Below, one piece after another: positions 33,406 to 45,238 of a DNA stretch of 64,000 nucleotides. A program made the position numbers and the translations under genes. Position 1 is the stretch's first letter, and each line of letters starts with the position of its first letter. Below the pieces are notes generated by a model that ran no database searches, was not told the origin of the DNA, and saw only the letters and a list, made by a program, of their open reading frames with translations. Location of the stretch: positions 20,429,809-20,493,808 of the forward strand of contig OX424559.1 in NCBI GenBank assembly GCA_949152475.1. Direction: 5' to 3'. This DNA is from Terebella lapidaria. Taxonomy: Eukaryota; Annelida; Polychaeta; Terebellida; Terebellidae.

Positions 33406-34413
33406 GGGCCAGTTTCACAAAGAATCTTAACTCAATACGTAAGTTTGGTTTGGGTATAATCTTAAGTTTTCCACAAAATCTTAGTTTTCCCGTTTCAACA
33501 AAAATATGAAATGTAAGTTTTGTCTCAAATGTGGTTAAAACTTAAGTAAGTCATGAGCATACTTAAGTGTTAAACAGCTGTAGCTGACAGACACTTTTGT
33601 ACTTTAACATACTTGTTTTAAACATATTTCTGTCAAGTTTTTTGCTGTTGAATAATGAGTATATAACACCCACCTGGACAAGAGATGAAAGCAAAAAATG
33701 TACAAAAGCTGTGTTGTAAGCCCTAACTCATGTCTTAGCGGCCTCACAGTTTATAGGATCTCTTTTACACATAGTTTATAATTGTACTGACTGTAACTGA
33801 TCAAACCAGAAAACATATTTTTCTGGGAAAATTGATTGCAGCAAGTCAGTTTGAAATAGTTTTTTTTTCAACTATAAGCTATATCTGTTCACACATGGCA
33901 CCTACCAGTGCCAACTATATGATATGTAGGCATATGGTATAGTAGTTGGCACTCTCATGGGCCTCTTATCATTCCAGGTGCTGCCTGTTGCTGTAGTGTA
34001 AATGCACAAAAAACAGCATGTACGCACGTTGGCTTGGCTATTTCATCAATTGTGTATTTTCCCGCCAACTTTTCAAGAAAAAGATGGGGGGGGGGGGTGT
34101 CTACTTCTATCACTTCGAATTTGAAAGGAGTGTTATTTCAAATCAAATTCATTTTTTCAGTGTAAATTATCACCCAAAATAGGAATATTGATTGTCAATA
34201 TTACACAGAAATGGTGGGTGAATGAAATATTCAGTGAAATCAGAGGAAAACCAAGGTTTTTGGATGTATTTGAACTTAAGTTTTGATGCTTTGTCAAGAA
34301 TTTGCTAAGATTTTACGTGAAACTGATCTTAGTTGAATTCTCAGCTAAGATGTTTTTGGAAACTTAAGTATTAAAATATTTCTCAAACTTGAGTTTCTTT
34401 GTGAAACCGGCCC
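33406..34413. mobile_element. TIR element about 1 kb (GGGCCGGTTTCACAAAG type)
   Basis: Left end GGGCCAGTTTCACAAAGAAT and right end, reverse-complemented, GGGCCGGTTTCACAAAGAAA form TIRs of about 20 bases. Many TTAAGTTTT/CTTAAG phrases inside each arm suggest extended subterminal inverted repeats. It interrupts the pseudogene exon between the NNYLFPYTT and YNDIRRLC segments. No target duplication was seen. No transposase is encoded. Confidence 0.75.
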
Positions 34414-35083
34414 TGTTGTATACGGGAAGAGATAATTGTTGTCGAGTGAGGCGCCTGCTTTCAAGCGATTTGCAGGGTCTGCCAACAACAAGCATGCGAC
34501 TTCAGAGTCTTTTGGCAGGAGCACTGGTACCAAAGAAAGACCTTTCCCCATGATATAAATGACGGAGAATTTGCTCAGAGTGGTACGGTCTTCTTGGGTC
34601 ATCTGTCTCGCCCTTTTTGGATCTATCCACGATGCTCTTTCTGCAAAGTCTGTCAAAGATATTTTTGTGGGCTCACTGCCTCTTCGAGCATTCAAAATGG
34701 TTAATTTGGCTAGCACAAGCATTTTGAGTTGGACAAACATGGTCTGGTTTGCCACTTCTTTCACAGCTTGAATCTCATTATCAACGTGATGACGTACAGT
34801 ACAGGTCTAACTGAAGGTACACACCCAAGCTCACTTACTTTCTGTAAAGCTCACTCCCGCTAGCATGACGAATTACAAGCTAGTTCAGCATTTTGCAGAA
34901 TGATCTAGAAGCTAGCACAAATATTTCTCCGCTAACCGAAGCTAGCTGTTCTAGCTGAATGTCTCTCCTAGCGCACATATGGATGCGCACTTATGGGCAC
35001 ATGCTAGCTTATGTTTCCTCTTCCTCTACTGACATATTGCATGGCCACTGGTTTTGTTACAATGTCAAAGTCTTTTGCTGATA

Positions 35084-35299
35084 CTGTAAATCCAGATAAT
35101 TTCGCGTCCTTTAATTTTTGCGTTTTAATAAAGTGGACTCATTCGCAACCTTTTAATTTTGCGTTTTTACTAGAAAATAGGTGTGGTGTAATGGCATAAC
35201 ACTTTTTTCTTTCAATTCGTGTCCTCAATTTTTTGCGTTTTGGTTCAATTAACAAAATTAGCAAAAATAAAAGGACGCGAATAATTTAGGGATTTACAG
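35084..35299. mobile_element. TA-flanked MITE, 216 bp, second copy
   Basis: Same family and exactly the same length as 31,960-32,175, in the opposite orientation. TIR CTGTAAATCC, flanking TA at 35,082-35,083 and 35,300-35,301. Nested in the CAGTACAGG element. Confidence 0.85.
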
Positions 35300-35312
35300 T
35301 ATGGCCTTCATT

Positions 35313-36251
35313 AGCTTACCGGCCCTTTGGGCCGATAAGCTATTGTCGTGGTATTTCGTCCGTCGTCCATCCGTCCGTCCATCTGTCCGTCGTTCGTTCG
35401 TCGTCCGTCCGGGTCTGTAACTTTTTTTTGACGTGATGAATTTCCCTATAAATTTGGCAGAACATACCTTGGGCCAGTATCTAAAGGCGTTTTTTTAATT
35501 TTTTTTATTGAATCGTTTTTGCCGATTTGGCGGCCATTTTTGACGAAAAATTGCCAGTTTTGGACTTTGGAGGCCATTTTCTCAAAAACTGTCTGATCAG
35601 TTTTGAGATTTTTGTTTCAAAACATTCCTCTCATGTACCTTTATGATGTGTATAAGTTTCGTTGCCCTTGAATCGCCGGTCTGCGTGTGGTGGCCATTTT
35701 GATTTTTTGACGGGTCGGCAAAAAAAAAAATTTTGTCCCAAATTGAGTCACTTTTCGTTTTGAGTCATTTCCAGCAAAAAAAATTTTTTTTTTTGGCCAT
35801 TGAAAAATTTTTTGGACTTAGAAAATTTCACCCAATTTTCCTTCATAATGGGAACTGTGCGGAGTAAACTCATAGAACACTTGAAGATAGAGCCTAAGTA
35901 ATGGCACATTCAAATGGGAAACCATATATTGCAGTTTGAGTGATGACCTTGAATTTGACCTTCAATGACCTTGGAAGGTCAAAAACGATGAAATTTGTCT
36001 TTAGTGGCCATTTTGTCTAAATCTATTCAGACAGTTTTTCTCAAAATCATGTAAGATTCATCTTTATGTACCTTTGTGATGTGGAATTTGATTTCATACT
36101 ATAGTCCATACAGAAAATGTGTTTCCAGCAACATTTACGAACATGTTTTGACAATTAGAGTTCAAGATCAGTGTAACAATTTATATGTTGGGAAATCAAT
36201 ACTCTGCGTTTCTCATGATTGCCGGTAAGCTACAGCACCCTTGGTGCTATG
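35313..36251 (+). mobile_element. Helentron-like element, family A', intact ends
   Basis: Starts AGCTTACCGGCCCTTTGGGCC and ends GCCGGTAAGCTACAGCACCCTTGGTGCTATG before a T-run. The 11-base terminal and subterminal inverted repeats are exact. It has a CGTCC microsatellite-like leader, and its body matches 22,900-24,700 but with a single core unit. It serves as the uninterrupted reference for the 23,111-23,580 insertion. Confidence 0.75.
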
Positions 36252-36606
36252 TTTTTCACTGACCATTTAGTTTCGAATTACATGCAGCAGACAAGTGTAA
36301 GGTAGCTATATGCACTGGAGCTGATCAGGTGACATGCTGTAGAAGTAGCGCTCACTTATGTGAGCTGGGCTAGCTTTGGTTAGCATTGGTCAGAAGCTCA
36401 AAATCTGACACTAGCATTGCAAAATTGAAAGCTAGCATAAAGCTAACATATCAAAAGCAAGTGAGCTGATATGTAATGGTCATTTTGACAAGCTCACTTT
36501 TTGTCCACCTTTAGTTAGACCTGTACTGTAATTTGTGTAGATTTTGTTCATTTGGTAGAGAAGCCAGTTTCCTATTCTCCCGCTGTCGTTTTTCCAATAA
36601 TGCATA

Positions 36607-36814
36607 CTGTAAAACGACTAATATTGGTCGACGATTTATTTGGCGAATTTGGCGGTAAGGGAAAAACCGCCAAGTTAAATTGTCCGCCAAATTAACTAGA
36701 TATATATTTTAAGCAATATATGTGGTTTTCAAACGGCCAAATTAAATCCCCGTCAAATAACGTGGGGCTCACAACCTCCAAATTCAATAGCTGCCAATAT
36801 TAGTCGTTCTACAG
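36607..36814. mobile_element. TA-flanked MITE, 208 bp (CTGTAAAACGACTAATATTGG type)
   Basis: TIRs CTGTAAAACGACTAATATTG on the left and, reverse-complemented, CTGTAGAACGACTAATATTG on the right, flanked by TA (36,605-36,606; 36,815-36,816). Removing it with one TA restores the reading frame of the pseudogene exon across the CGWADYALLEK segment. Confidence 0.9.
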
Positions 36815-36877
36815 TAGTCTGCCCAGCCGCAATTTTTTGACCATCTGTTGTGAAGTGTGTCACGGAACTGTTTTATT

Positions 36878-38068
36878 AAGGCATTTTGGAAAAAAATGCC
36901 TTTATGGTTTTAGCAGAACTTTTTTTTTCCCCGCCGTTTTGGTTTCCGATCGGTAACTTTAGTTTGCCTCGATGTATCTTCACCAGACATATTATGTGGA
37001 AAAACCCTATTGTTTTTCAGCCGGATCCGAGGTCTGTGAGGGTGAAATCAATTTTTCGTTTTCGTCGATATCTCGGAAATGGTGCATCGTAGAGCTAAAC
37101 GGACGTTATTTTCGGACTCGTGGCACTAGACAAACATGTCTAAGGGGTATTTTGGATGAACTTTGATCTTCACCTAAAATTTTTTTGCCGCGTCGGCATT
37201 TTTCGTTTTCGTCCATATATCTCAGAAACGGTGCGTCGTAGAGCGAAACGGATGTTATTTTCGGACTCGTGGCACTAGACAAACATGTCTGAGGCGTATT
37301 ATGGATGAACTTTGACTTTGACCTTGACCTAAAAATTTTTCGCCGAGTCGGCATTTTTCGTTTTCGTCGATATCTCGGAAACGGTGACGCGTAGAGCGAA
37401 ACGGATGTTATTTTCAGACTCGTGACACTAGACAAACATATCTTAAGGGTATTATGAATGAACGCTGACCTTGACCTGAAATTTCTTCGCGGAGTCGACA
37501 TTTTTCGTTTTCGTCGATATCTCGGAAACAGTGCATCATAGAGCGAAAGGGACATTATTTTCGGACTCGTGGCACTAGACAAACATGTTTGAGGGGTATT
37601 ATGGATGAACTTTGACCTTGATCTGAAATTTTTTCGCCGAGTCGGCATTTTTCGTTTTCGTCGATATCTCGGAAACGATACATCTTAGAGCGAAACGGAT
37701 ATTATTTTCGGACTCATGGCACTAGACAAACATGTCTTAAGGGTATTGAGGATGACCTTTGACCTTGACCTTGAATTTTTATGCCGAATCGGCATTTTTC
37801 GTTTTTCGCCGATATCTCGGAAAGGGTGCATCGTAGAGCGAAACTGATGTTATTTTCGGACTCGTTGCCCTAGACAAACATGTCTGATGGGTATTAAGGA
37901 TGAACTTTGACATTGACCTTGATTTTTTCTGCCGAGTCTGCTTTTTTCGTTTTCATCGATATCTTTGAAACAGTGTGTCGTAAAGACCATGGTAAATATG
38001 TTATAAATAGTATGAATTAGTCTTAACACCGAAATGCCTCCAAGGCATCTTTAGGCCTTGACGTCTAG
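36878..38068 (+). mobile_element. Helentron-like element, family B, inserted in the pseudogene exon
   Basis: 5' end AAGGCATTTTGGAAAAAAATGCC, leader TTTATGGTTTTAGCAGAA, about six core units with GATATCTCGGAAACGGTGC, then the tail CCGAAATGCC, CTTTAGGCCTTGACGTCTAG and TTTT. It separates the degenerate front part of the recombinase pseudogene from the FRDTLHNRW segment. Both flanks are T-runs, consistent with insertion into a short poly-T in the exon. Confidence 0.75.
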
Positions 38069-38499
38069 TTTTGTTTACTAGTCCCTGATCTTTTGACAGG
38101 GACAGGTCACCTAGCAGATGTTTTGTAATTTTCTTTAGAAGATTCCCTATGGCCACAGCCAGACCAGCCAATGATTTTGTCATTTGTGTCAATTTCGACA
38201 CACCACTCTCATTGCTTCTTCTAATGCTTCGAAATTCAAATCAAATCTCTAAGGCTTGATACAGTTGATGTTTCTAGGACCAGACGGGCTAACCTCCACA
38301 TCGCCGTGCAGGGTTTTGTCCGGGCTTCTTTCTCCTTGTTTGGTTTTCTCCATGATAAATAATTTGCCCAACAGTTAGTATCAGATCATCTTTCATCAGG
38401 TACAGGCCAACATCGTCAGTGTCCATGTCACTGACAATTTTTCTCTGGAAAATCTTCATTTCTGGGGGATGTTCTGTTTTGCTCCGAAATATCACTACC

Positions 38500-39284
38500 C
38501 TAATTATTCAATTAGTTCAAACACCAAAAATTATCCAAGATAATAATTTTTAAATTGACTCTATTAGTTCGAACACGCAAATTTACAATCGAAAACTTAG
38601 GATAATATTGTGGGCATACAGCAAATGATACATGCTGAATATTTTCCGATGACCTTAAATTTGACTTTTGATTTTATTTTCAAGGTCACAGGACATAATG
38701 ACTAATATTTCTCTTATTGCTGAATTTACAGCTTAGTAATCAATTGGGAACGTATAGGAAATCATATATGCTGAATACTCTCGTGACTTTAAATTTTCCA
38801 TGACCTTATTTTCACGGCCACGGGACAAAATAGATATTATATATTCTCCGGTAACCTATCTTTGCCCTTAGGCTAATTTTTATACAGACATATTTTATGA
38901 CAAAATCTTGACGTCAATCGTTTCTGGTTGCCACAGCAACCAAATTGGTCGATTGACGACCCATTTTCTGCTCAGATTAGCTTGTTTAGCAAACACGGTT
39001 GTGAACGCTTTGCGGGTGGGACTTTTCAATGAATGATGATGAAATCACACAGGCTCGATAAGGAAGACCGTCACATGAAACCTATTGTTTTTTCAGAATT
39101 ATCGAATAAAGATTAATTAGTGAGCAGACTAACTTATTACGACCATTAAAATACCCACTTTGACATCCGTGATCACTCCAATACCCTTTACTATGAAGGC
39201 ATATGGCACTGGATTTTGTTCAGAATAAAGAACATAATGTTTTTGATGAAAACAGAACAAAATCAACGAATACATGTAAGTTAA
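38500..39284. mobile_element. Family-A core fragment and unremarkable DNA
   Basis: 38,600-38,880 has two family-A core units and the tail TTCTCCGGTAACC...GCCCTTAGGC. 38,880-39,284 shows nothing recognisable. Confidence 0.5.
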
Positions 39285-39657
39285 CATTCGTTTCACTAGT
39301 TAAGTCTATTATTGACCACAATAAAAATAGTTAAGACAAGAAACATTTATTATCGAGCTCAACAAGGTGAAGGTTTTACCAAGTAGAGATTTCATTGCTG
39401 TAACTGAATGAGTTAACACTAGTTTCACTGGATAAGTCTTCCACAATAAAAATAGTTAGGACAGAAGCATTTATTGTTGGGCTCAACAAGGTAAAAATTA
39501 TGTCCAGTAGTGATTTCATGACTGTAATCGGATAAGTTAACATTAGTTTTACTAGTTAATTCTTTTATTGACCACAGTGAAAAGAGTTAAAACAAGAAAA
39601 TTTTATTATTGGGCTGAACAAGGTGAAGATTCTGCCCAGTAGAGATTTCATGGCTCT
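39285..39657. repeat. 124-bp tandem triplicate
   Basis: Three diverged copies, with GTTAACATTCGTTTCACTAG at about 39,288, GTTAACACTAGTTTCACTGG at about 39,412 and GTTAACATTAGTTTTACTAG at about 39,535. Each continues with a CCACAATAAAAATAGTTA-like phrase and ends near TAGAGATTTCATGGC. Confidence 0.85.
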
Positions 39658-40476
39658 ACCCATAATGTTGGGGGTTTGAGCAAGCTTTCATATTCCATTT
39701 CTCTGAAAATCTTCTCTGGAAAGTATTTGGTAAGAAATAACAAGTTATTTAATATCTTAGTAGCTAAGAGGATTACTGCTGTGAATAAATATAGTTCAGG
39801 CCCGGAACTTACATCGACATTGATGGAACACAGTGGCCTGGAAGTAATGATATTTTGTCTGAACTTAAATATTTTGGGCAACAAGGATGATAGGGTCTCA
39901 GGGGGATACACCCACGTGATTGGCGGCGACCGAATCGTCTAGTTCAAAAGATTGCAACAACAAGGACCTAGAGATTCAGTGATTGGGCTAAATTCAACAT
40001 TGGGGTAGACTATCAACATTTTCAATTGGCTATATAAGTCTAAAATTTGATAGGAAATTGCTGTTTGACTCCTAGGTGACGTATGCCAAGTTATAATACA
40101 ATACCATTTAAAATCGCGAAAATATCAGCAAAAGAACGGGTGAAAAAGTTTGAAAAATCAGAGTTCACTTTTTTCTAAATATCCATGTTACATTTTCTTG
40201 TTCAGTCAAGCATAAAACATGTGCTTACTTCTGCATAATTGTAAGAATAAGGATTTTCTTGAATCGAACTTAAGTATTACTCTGATTAGAAGGCGTGATG
40301 TCTGATGTACATTAGGAATGTGTTCAAGATTTTATGCTTTGTTCTCTGTTAGACCTGATATGAATCCTAATACTGCAAAATGAAACAAAATGATATAAAA
40401 TGAGAGCACAGGATGGAAGAAAGTTTTAGTGGTTGTCTTATTCAACTTGTTGAATGTTACGGTGGTTTGCTATATT
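39658..40476. other. No gene recognised
   Basis: AT-rich. Overlapping 88- and 87-codon frames on opposite strands at 39,648-39,942 show no domain. Confidence 0.4.
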
Positions 40477-42414
40477 AAGGCATTTCAGAAGAAATGCCTT
40501 TATGGTTTCAGCAGAATTTTTTTTTCCTTTTTAGGTTACCGGACCTATGGTCCGATAACCTATTGCCGTGGCATTGCGTCCGTCGTCCGTTCGTCATCGT
40601 CCGTCCACATTTTTATCTTTAAAGTGTACGGTCCAATCTTTCTGAAAATTTGGGAAAAGATACCTTAAAATAATTCGAGGAGGTATTTTTTAGTTTTTTG
40701 ATTTTTGAATTTTTTCAGAATGGCGGCCGTTTTCGTTGAAAAACGGTCAATTTTGGACTTTGGCAGCCATTTTATCAAAAACTGTCTGATCAGATTTGAG
40801 ATTTTTGTTTCAAAGGATTCTCCTTATGTACCTCTGTGATGTGTATAAGTTTGGTTGTCCTTGAATCGCCGGTCTCCGTGTGGCGGCCATTTGGAATTTT
40901 TGATGAGTCAACGAAGAAAATTTTGTTCACCCCAGATCGCATTACTATCCATTTTGGGCCATTTCTAGACAAAAAAAAATTTTCACCCTTTGAACAAAAT
41001 TCCTTCATAATGGGAGCTGCCAGGACTGTACTCCCAGAATGCCTGAAGGTAGAGCTTAGAAATTGGCACTTTCAAATGGGAAGTCATATATGGCGACTTG
41101 TGTGGTGACCTTGAATTTGACCTTGGATGACCTTGAAAGATCAAAACAGCCATTTTGGGGTCGAAAAATGTCCAAATTTGCACCTTGTCTGTCTTTTCTC
41201 GAAAACTGTCTGATCAGTTTGGAAATTTTTGTTTAAAAAAATCCCCTTATGTACCTTTATGATGCGCGTAAGTTTTGTTGCCCTTGAATCGCCGGTCTCC
41301 ATGTGGCGGCCATTTTGAATTTTTGACGGGTCGGCGGAAGAATTGTTTTTTTTTTGCCTCAAATCGCATTGTATGTATGTATGTATGTATATATTTATTG
41401 ACCGAAGTCCAGATAATATTACTATGCATTTTGGGTCTTTTCTAGGCAAAAAAAAAAGTTCACCCTTTGAAAAAAATATTGGGACTGAAATGTGTAAATT
41501 TTGTCTATTAGACATAATACTGAATTGCAGATAGACCTTGTATTTGTATTTTTTGAACATATACAAGGTTATATGCTGCACACTTGATGGTGACATCGAA
41601 GTTCAAGATGATGACCTCAAATGGTTAACCTGAATGTCATATCTCACCTGTCGTGCTTCAACCAAAATTGTCCGGTAACCTATTTTAGCCCTTGGGCTAA
41701 ATTTTTTTATGTATCTTCGCCAATTTTTCAGCATTGGTCAGACATATTGGTCAGGCATATTATACTGAAGAACCCTATTATTTTTGGCAGGATCCATGGT
41801 CCGTGAGGATGAAATCCATGTCAATTTTTGGACTTTGTTTCCGCGCAATAACTAAAAAAGTATACCTGCAATGGCTGCAGAACGTTGCATGGAGGTTCAT
41901 ATACCAACAGGGAAGAACCCTATTGATTTGGGGATCAATCCGTCAAACGACCTTCGACCTACAAGTCGGAAGAGTTTTTGCTGAGTCAGAATTGACCTTG
42001 ACCAGAATTTTTTTGGCCGAGTTGCCATTTTTCGTTTTCGGCGATATCTCAGAAACGATGCGTCGTAGAGCGAAACGGACATTATTTTCAGTCTCGTCGC
42101 ACTACACAATCAAGCCTAAGGAGTGTTATGGATGACCTTTGACCTTGAGCTGAAATTTTTTTGCAGCGTCGGCATTTTTCGTTTTTGGCGATATCTGGGA
42201 AACGCTGCGTTGTAGAGTGAAACGGACATTATTCTCAGACTTGTTGCTCTAGACAGACATGACTAAGGGGTATTATGGATGAAATTTGACCTTGATCTGA
42301 AATTTCTTTTCCAAGCATTTTTTCGTTTTCGAAGATATCTCGGAAACGGTGCATCGTAGAGCGAAACAGACGTTATTTTTGGACTCATCGCCTCAGACAA
42401 ACATGTTATTACAC
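40477..42414 (+). mobile_element. Helentron-like element, family B, hosting a family-A insertion
   Basis: The head AAGGCATTTCAGAAGAAATGCC and leader CTTTATGGTTTCAGCAGAA run into a T-run. A complete family-A element (40,533-41,701) sits there, and the family-B leader resumes at TTTTTATGTATCTTCGCC. It continues through about four core units to about 42,414, where it is cut. Confidence 0.7.
40533..41701 (+). mobile_element. Helentron-like element, family A, intact ends, nested in family B
   Basis: AGGTTACCGGACCTATGGTCC at the start and GTCCGGTAACCTATTTTAGCCCTTGGGCTAA at the end. The first 12 bases and the subterminal GTCCGGTAACCT are perfect inverted repeats. T-runs flank both ends. A (ATGT)n microsatellite is at about 41,370-41,392. 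No coding potential. Confidence 0.8.
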
Positions 42415-42957
42415 AAAACTGCCTAAAAATAATTCAAGAAGGAGGTATTTTTTTAGTTTTTTTAGAATTTGACCTCATTTACAACGTCAGAGAACAAAAT
42501 GATTAATATCTCTCTTATTATTGACTTTACAGCTTAGGAATCAATAGTGAACATATAGGAAATGATATATGCTGAATATTCTCGTGAACTTGAATTTGAC
42601 ATTTGACCTCATTTTCAAGGTCAGAGAACAAAATGGTTAATATCTCACCAGGGCTCCCGGTAGGATTTTTTCGAAGGAGTACCTTATCCCATGGGTCAAA
42701 TTACAAGGGGTAAATTTTGAAATGAAGGGGTAATTTTCAAAAAAGGGGTTTTTTTTTCAGTCTAAGTGGCAGCTTCCATTATGTTTACAAATCTTGCATA
42801 TCCTCCAGGTTTTTGTCGTGGTTTTTCGTCCGTTGTCTTCGTCCGCCACATCATCATCTGTTAACTTTTTTATTTTTTTTTCGGGCTGATGAATTTGTCC
42901 ATAAATTTCAATGAATATGTATTGGGTCAATACCCCCAGACTTTTTTTTTCATTTTT
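42415..42957 (+). mobile_element. Family-A fragments
   Basis: Core phrases (TTTGACCTCATTTTCAAGGTCAGAG) and a decayed head around 42,800-42,940. A T-run immediately precedes the next copy. Confidence 0.5.
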
Positions 42958-45238
42958 AGGTTACCGGACCTATGGTCCGATAACCTATTGCCGTCACGTT
43001 GCGTCCGTCGTCCGTCCGTCCGTCATCCGTCCGTCCGTCTAGCCGTCCACATTTTTATCTTTAAAGTGTACGGTCCAATCTTTCTGAAAATTTGGGAAAA
43101 GACACCTTAAAATAATTCAAGAAGGAGGTATTTTTTAGTTTTTGGATTTTTCTCAAAATGGCAGCCGTTTTTGTCGAAAAACGCTCGATTTTGAACTTTG
43201 GCGGCCATTTTCTCAAAAACTGTCTTATCAGTTTTGAGATTTTTGTTTAAAAACATTCGTCTTATATTCCTTTGTGACGTGTATAAGTTTTGTTGCCCTT
43301 GAATCGCCGATCTCCGTGTGCCGGCCATTTTGAATTTTTGACGGGTCAACGAAAAAAATTTTTTTGCCCCAAATCGCATTGCTATCCATTTTGGGCCATT
43401 TCCAGGCAAAAAAAAATTTTCACCCTTTGAAAAGAATTTTGGACTTAGGAAATTTTCGGCACTTTTTTCCTTCATAATGGGAGCTGTGCGGACTGTACTC
43501 ATAGAATGCTTGAAGATAGAGCTTAGATATTGGCACTTTCAAATGGGAATTCATATATGGCGACTTGTGTGGTGACCTTGAATTTGACCTTGGATGACCT
43601 TGAAAGGTCAAAACAGCCATTTTTTGGTCGAAAAATGCCCAAATTTGCACCTTGTCTGTCTTTTCTCGAAAACTGTCTGATCAGATTTGAGATTTTTGTT
43701 TCAAAAGATTCTAGTTATGTACCTCTGTGATGTGTATAAGTTTGGTTGCCCTTGAATCGCCGGTCTGCGTATGGCGGCCATTTTGAATTTTCGAAGGGTT
43801 AACGAAAAAAAACTTTTCGGCCCAAATTGCATTACTATCCATTTTGGGCCATTTCTAGACAAAAAAAATTTTTCACTCTTTGAAAAAAAATTTTGGACAC
43901 TTTTTTCCTTCATAATGGGAGTTGCCTGGACTGTACTCATAGAAAACTTGAAGATAGAGCTTAGAAATTGGCACTTTCAAATGGAAAGTCATATATTGCG
44001 ACTTGTGTGGTGACTTTGAATTTGACCTTGGTTGACCGTGAGAGGTCAAAGCTGCCATTTTTGTGTCAAAAAATGCCCAAATTTGCACCTTGTCTGTCTT
44101 TTCTCGAAAACTATCAGATCACTTTTGAGATTTTTGTTTCAAAACATGCTAATTGATGTCCTTGACATTGTTTATAAAGATGTGAGTGCCCTGAATCGAT
44201 CAATAGGCCCAAAATTATGGCTCAAATGGCCCAAAAAGGCCTAAAATTTATAGTTTTTAGCTATTTTCTCGAGAACTGCCTGATCGGTTTTCAGATTTTT
44301 GTTTCAAACCATGCTGATTGGAGTCTTTGACATTGTTAATAAATATGGAGTGCCTTGAATCGATCGATAAGCCCAAAATTATGGCCCAAAAAGGCTCCAA
44401 ATTTAATTTTTGGTTGTTTTCTCGAAAACTATCTGATCAGTTTTTTTGTTTCAAAACATGCTAATTGGGGTCCTTGACATTGTTTATAAAGAGAAGTGCC
44501 TTGAATTGCTGAAAAGCCCAATCTGTGGGCTGGAGAGGCTTAAACAGGCCGATATTTACAAATTGCCATTAAGGGCAAAAACACTTGTACATAGGGCTTA
44601 GATTTGTATTATAAGCATATAGAAAGTCATAAATGGTGCATCTTTTCGTGACCTTGAGGTTGACCTCAGATGACCTTGGAGGCTGAATCTCAAGGTCACA
44701 GGGACATGAAATGTGTAAATTGGCCTCTATAGACAAAATGTTTGTGGATAGGTTATGTTTATATTTTGAGCATTTAGGATGTCTTTTGGTGACCTTGCTT
44801 CTGACCTCAGATGACCTTTAGTACTGAATCTCAATGTCAGATCTAACATGAGATGTGTAAATTTGCTTGTGGGGAACAATATTGCACATACAGGTTAGAA
44901 TTGCATTATTAGCATATAGTCAGAAGAGCAGAAGGTCACCATCTTTTGGTGACCTGAAGGGACGTCAACCGTGACGGCTTAATCTCAAGGTTATGCCTGA
45001 CCTGAAATGTGTAAATTGGCCTTTACGGACAAAATACTTGTAGATAGACATTATATTTGTAGTTTATGAATTATATTTTATGATATATGTTGTATGCAAA
45101 ATTATATTCAGCACACCTAATGGTGACATTGACGTATGTACAGAAAGATGACCTTGATTGATAAATCTGCATGGCATATCTCACCTGTGGTGCTTGAACC
45201 AAAATTGTCCGGTAAGCTATCTTAGCCCTTGGGCTAAT
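42958..45238 (+). mobile_element. Helentron-like element, family A, longest copy
   Basis: Starts AGGTTACCGGACCTATGGTCC with a CGTCCGTC-rich leader and ends GTCCGGTAAGCTATCTTAGCCCTTGGGCTAA. The body has two long units of about 440 bases at 43,150-44,100, each with GCCATTTTGAATTTT(T/C)GA and TGGCACTTTCAAATGG. Diverged units follow at 44,150-45,100. The 3' subterminal repeat is of the A' type (GGTAAGCT) while the 5' end is A type, suggesting recombination between subfamilies. Confidence 0.7.

Larger units (their letters stand above)
34797..36528. mobile_element. TA-flanked TIR element (CAGTACAGGTCTAACT type) with nested insertions
   Basis: Ends CAGTACAGGTCTAACTGAAGGT and, reverse-complemented, CAGTACAGGTCTAACTAAAGGT, flanked by TA (34,795-34,796 and 36,529-36,530). 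It splits the pseudogene codons between the LHKL and RHHV segments. A 216-bp MITE and a family-A' Helentron-like element are nested in it, so the original element was about 0.57 kb. It is rich in AGCTAGC-type short palindromes. Confidence 0.85.
32362..38500 (-). pseudogene. Paralogue of the tyrosine-recombinase-like gene, broken by transposons
   Basis: Read right to left: 38,495-38,069 gives a degenerate front part (MKIFQRKIVSDMDTDDVG, LARLVLE, then SLAGLAVAIGNLLKK) with several frameshifts and stops. 36,872-36,817 gives FRDTLHNRWSKNCGW; 36,604-36,531 continues YALLEKRQRENRKL. 34,794-34,414 gives the catalytic arginine region (AKLTILNARRGSEPTKISL) and the later GKGLSLVPVLLP and NNYLFPYTT. 33,405-33,176 gives DIRRLCMQFGIPVITATDV, a 4-base insertion, LQHMGH and the splice donor. 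32,412-32,362 is a truncated linker exon. Coding pieces are separated by a family-B element, two TA-bounded elements and a GGGCC-type element. Frames join across the TA-bounded ones when one TA is kept. The HMGH loop has lost six codons relative to the plus-strand copy. No function is expected. Confidence 0.75.

Noticed and set aside
33406..34413. Target duplication for the GGGCC-type element
   Set aside because: Flanks ATAACCAGG and TGTTGTATA do not match, so no duplication was claimed.
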